In this document: one piece after another, positions 3,919 through 5,325 of the stretch | Position numbering within the stretch: the first letter of the stretch is position 1 | Layout: the number at the start of each line of letters is the position of its first letter | Origin: Hyphomicrobiales bacterium | Lineage (GTDB): Bacteria > Pseudomonadota > Alphaproteobacteria > Rhizobiales > Xanthobacteraceae | NCBI GenBank assembly: GCA_003133345.1 | Contig: PKXB01000210.1 | Span: 15,072 to 20,396 of the forward strand | Length of the DNA stretch: 5,325 nt | Direction of reading: 5' to 3' | Notes under the pieces: generated by a model | Told to the model about the DNA's origin: nothing | Database searches by the model: none | What the model saw: the letters and a program-made list of their open reading frames with translations, nothing else | Program-made: the position numbers and the translations under genes

Positions 3919-5325
3919 TCACACATTACTCGCGCCGTTCGCCCGCTCCACGATGCGCACCACGTCCGCCATGATGCGGTTCAATTCGAAATCCTTCGGC
4001 GTGTAGACCGCGGCGACGCCGGCCTGCTCCAGCGCCAGGGCGTCCTCGGGCGGGATGATGCCGCCGACCACCAGCGGCACCTTGAGGCCCGCCGCCTTCA
4101 TGCGCGCGACCACATCCTGCACCAGCGGCAGGTGGCTGCCCGAGAGCACGGAAAGCCCGATGACATGGGCCTTTTGCTTGCGCGCGGCATCGACGATCTC
4201 CTCCGGCGTCAGCCGGATGCCTTCGTAGACCACTTGCATGCCGGCATCGCGCGCGCGCACCGCGATCTGCTCGGCGCCGTTGGAATGGCCGTCGAGCCCG
4301 GGCTTGCCGACCAGGAAGGTCAGCCGGCGGCCGAGCTTTCTTGAAACCCGATCGACATCGGCGCGGATGTCGTCGAGCCCGTCCACGTCGTTGCGCATGG
4401 CGCGGCCGACGCCGGTGGGCGCGCGGTATTCGCCGAACGCTTCGCGCAGCGTCCAGCCCCATTCGCCGGTGGTGACGCCGGCCTTGGCGCAGGCGATTGA
4501 GGCCGGCATGATATTGCCGCCGCTGGTGGCCGCGCGTTTGAGCTCCTTCAGCGTGGCGGCGACCGCGGCATTGTCGCGCGCCGCGCGCCAGGCTTTGAGC
4601 TTTTCAAGCTGGTCGCGCTCGGCGTCTTGCGACACCGTCATGATCGAATCGACGCCGCCGGTCAGCGGCGAGGGTTCGCTCTCGAGATATTTATTGACGC
4701 CGACCACGATTTGTTCGCCGCGCTCGATCGCTTCCAGCCGCGCGGTGTTGGATTCGACCAGTTGCTGCTTCATGTAGCCGCTCTCGACCGCGGCCACCGC
4801 GCCGCCCATCTCGTCGATGCGCTTGAGTTCCTCCATGGCCTCGGCCTTGAGCGCAGCCACCTTGCGGGCGATTTCCTCCGAGCCGTCGAAAATATCACCG
4901 TAGTCGAGCAGATCGGTCTCGTAGGCGAGGATCTGCTGCATGCGCAGCGACCATTGCTGGTCCCACGGCCGCGGCAGGCCGAGCGCCTCGTTCCAGGCCG
5001 GCAGTTGCACCGCGCGGGCGCGCGCGTTCTTCGACAGCGTCACCGCCAGCATCTCGAGCAGAATGCGCGTGACGTTGTTTTCGGCTTGCTGCTCGGTCAG
5101 CCCGAGCGAGTTCACCTGCACGCCGTAGCGGAACAACCGCTGCTTGGGATCGGTGATGCCGTAGCGCTCGCGCGTGATCTCGTCCCACAATTCGACGAAG
5201 GCGCGCATCTTGCACATTTCGGTGATGAACCGCAGGCCGGCATTGACGAAGAACGAAATGCGCCCGACCACCTCGCCGAATTTTTCCTGGGTCACCTCGC
5301 CCGACGCCTTCACGGTATCGAGCAC
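3919..5325 (-). CDS. meaA: Ethylmalonyl-CoA mutase (MeaA/Ecm), coenzyme B12-dependent, C-terminal 468 residues
   Basis: Ecm converts (2R)-ethylmalonyl-CoA to (2S)-methylsuccinyl-CoA in the ethylmalonyl-CoA pathway of acetyl-CoA assimilation, using adenosylcobalamin in the cytosol. The N-terminus lies beyond the right edge; the first codon here (GTG) is internal, and about 200 residues are missing from a family length of roughly 650-690. The TIM-barrel portion includes RISFFVNAGLRFITEMCKMR (22-41), YGVQVNSLGLTEQQ (67-80) and LPRPWDQQWSLRMQQI (117-132), wording I recognise as MeaA/Ecm rather than ordinary methylmalonyl-CoA mutase. The cobalamin-binding domain (about 330-468) has DGHSNG (345-350, with His347 as lower axial cobalt ligand), the SVL motif at 392-394 and the GG of VVGGIIPPED at 421-422. 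The reading frame is intact and ends in NGASNV-TGA. Its last 28 sense codons are duplicated at 590-673. A methylmalonyl- or other acyl-CoA mutase remains a minor alternative. Confidence 0.88.
   Translation of the reverse strand: MLDTVKASGEVTQEKFGEVVGRISFFVNAGLRFITEMCKMRAFVELWDEITRERYGITDPKQRLFRYGVQVNSLGLTEQQAENNVTRILLEMLAVTLSKNARARAVQLPAWNEALGLPRPWDQQWSLRMQQILAYETDLLDYGDIFDGSEEIARKVAALKAEAMEELKRIDEMGGAVAAVESGYMKQQLVESNTARLEAIERGEQIVVGVNKYLESEPSPLTGGVDSIMTVSQDAERDQLEKLKAWRAARDNAAVAATLKELKRAATSGGNIMPASIACAKAGVTTGEWGWTLREAFGEYRAPTGVGRAMRNDVDGLDDIRADVDRVSRKLGRRLTFLVGKPGLDGHSNGAEQIAVRARDAGMQVVYEGIRLTPEEIVDAARKQKAHVIGLSVLSGSHLPLVQDVVARMKAAGLKVPLVVGGIIPPEDALALEQAGVAAVYTPKDFELNRIMADVVRIVERANGASNV
3922..4005 (-). 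repeat. Direct repeat: native copy of the mutase-gene end duplicated at 590-673
   Basis: This is the in-gene partner of the displaced fragment: same orientation, ungapped, 3,332 bp apart, six mismatches in 84 bp. The pair brackets a segment holding the fabF-type and cfa genes. Recombination between the copies would delete both lipid genes and remove the mutase stop codon, joining its frame to the open frame that runs down to 233. Confidence 0.9.

Noticed and set aside
3919..5325. Ordinary methylmalonyl-CoA mutase large subunit
   Set aside because: The barrel wording (SLGLTEQQ, LPRPWDQQWSLRMQQ) and cobalamin motif GKPGLDGHSNG fit MeaA/Ecm, whereas methylmalonyl-CoA mutases carry a differently worded GQDGHDRG-type motif.

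Overview
The window looks like a chromosomal segment from a high-GC alphaproteobacterium, most likely a Hyphomicrobiales member near Bradyrhizobium, Rhodopseudomonas or Afipia. The grounds are the GC-rich codon use, an ethylmalonyl-CoA mutase (MeaA/Ecm) gene, and short palindromic intergenic repeats of the AAAGCGGACATT type, which I recall from Bradyrhizobium-like genomes. The assignment rests on recognition, not a database search.

Layout, left to right. (1) 1-222 (+): the 3' end of a response-regulator receiver domain, cut by the left edge. (2) 233-397 (-): a possible 54-residue single-pass membrane protein. About 65 bp upstream is a perfect TGTGA-N6-TCACA palindrome, the form of a CRP-type site. 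(3) 398-757: intergenic, holding that palindrome, an AT-rich stretch, an 84-bp displaced copy of the 3' end of the mutase gene, and two palindromic repeat units. (4) 758-2023 (-): a FabF-type 3-oxoacyl-ACP synthase with a complete catalytic set. (5) 2024-2439: a 416-bp divergent intergenic region with an operator-like inverted repeat, two repeat units and a plausible promoter for the next gene. (6) 2440-3672 (+): a cyclopropane-fatty-acyl-phospholipid synthase. (7) 3673-3918: intergenic, with two more repeat units. (8) 3919-5325 (-): the C-terminal 468 residues of the B12-dependent ethylmalonyl-CoA mutase, cut by the right edge.

Functionally, the two complete genes are a divergent pair for membrane lipids: one elongates acyl chains on ACP, the other converts unsaturated acyl chains of finished phospholipids to cyclopropanes. 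The mutase belongs to acetyl-CoA assimilation by the ethylmalonyl-CoA pathway and has no evident metabolic link to the pair.

The most unusual feature is structural. The last 28 sense codons of the mutase gene occur a second time, 3,332 bp away in the same orientation, at 78 of 84 identical bases. The two copies bracket the fabF-cfa segment. The displaced copy stops at the last sense codon on one side and directly abuts a perfect repeat hairpin on the other. This suggests the lipid-gene segment was placed next to the mutase gene by a rearrangement involving these repeats. No integrase, transposase, tRNA, rRNA or CRISPR array is visible.
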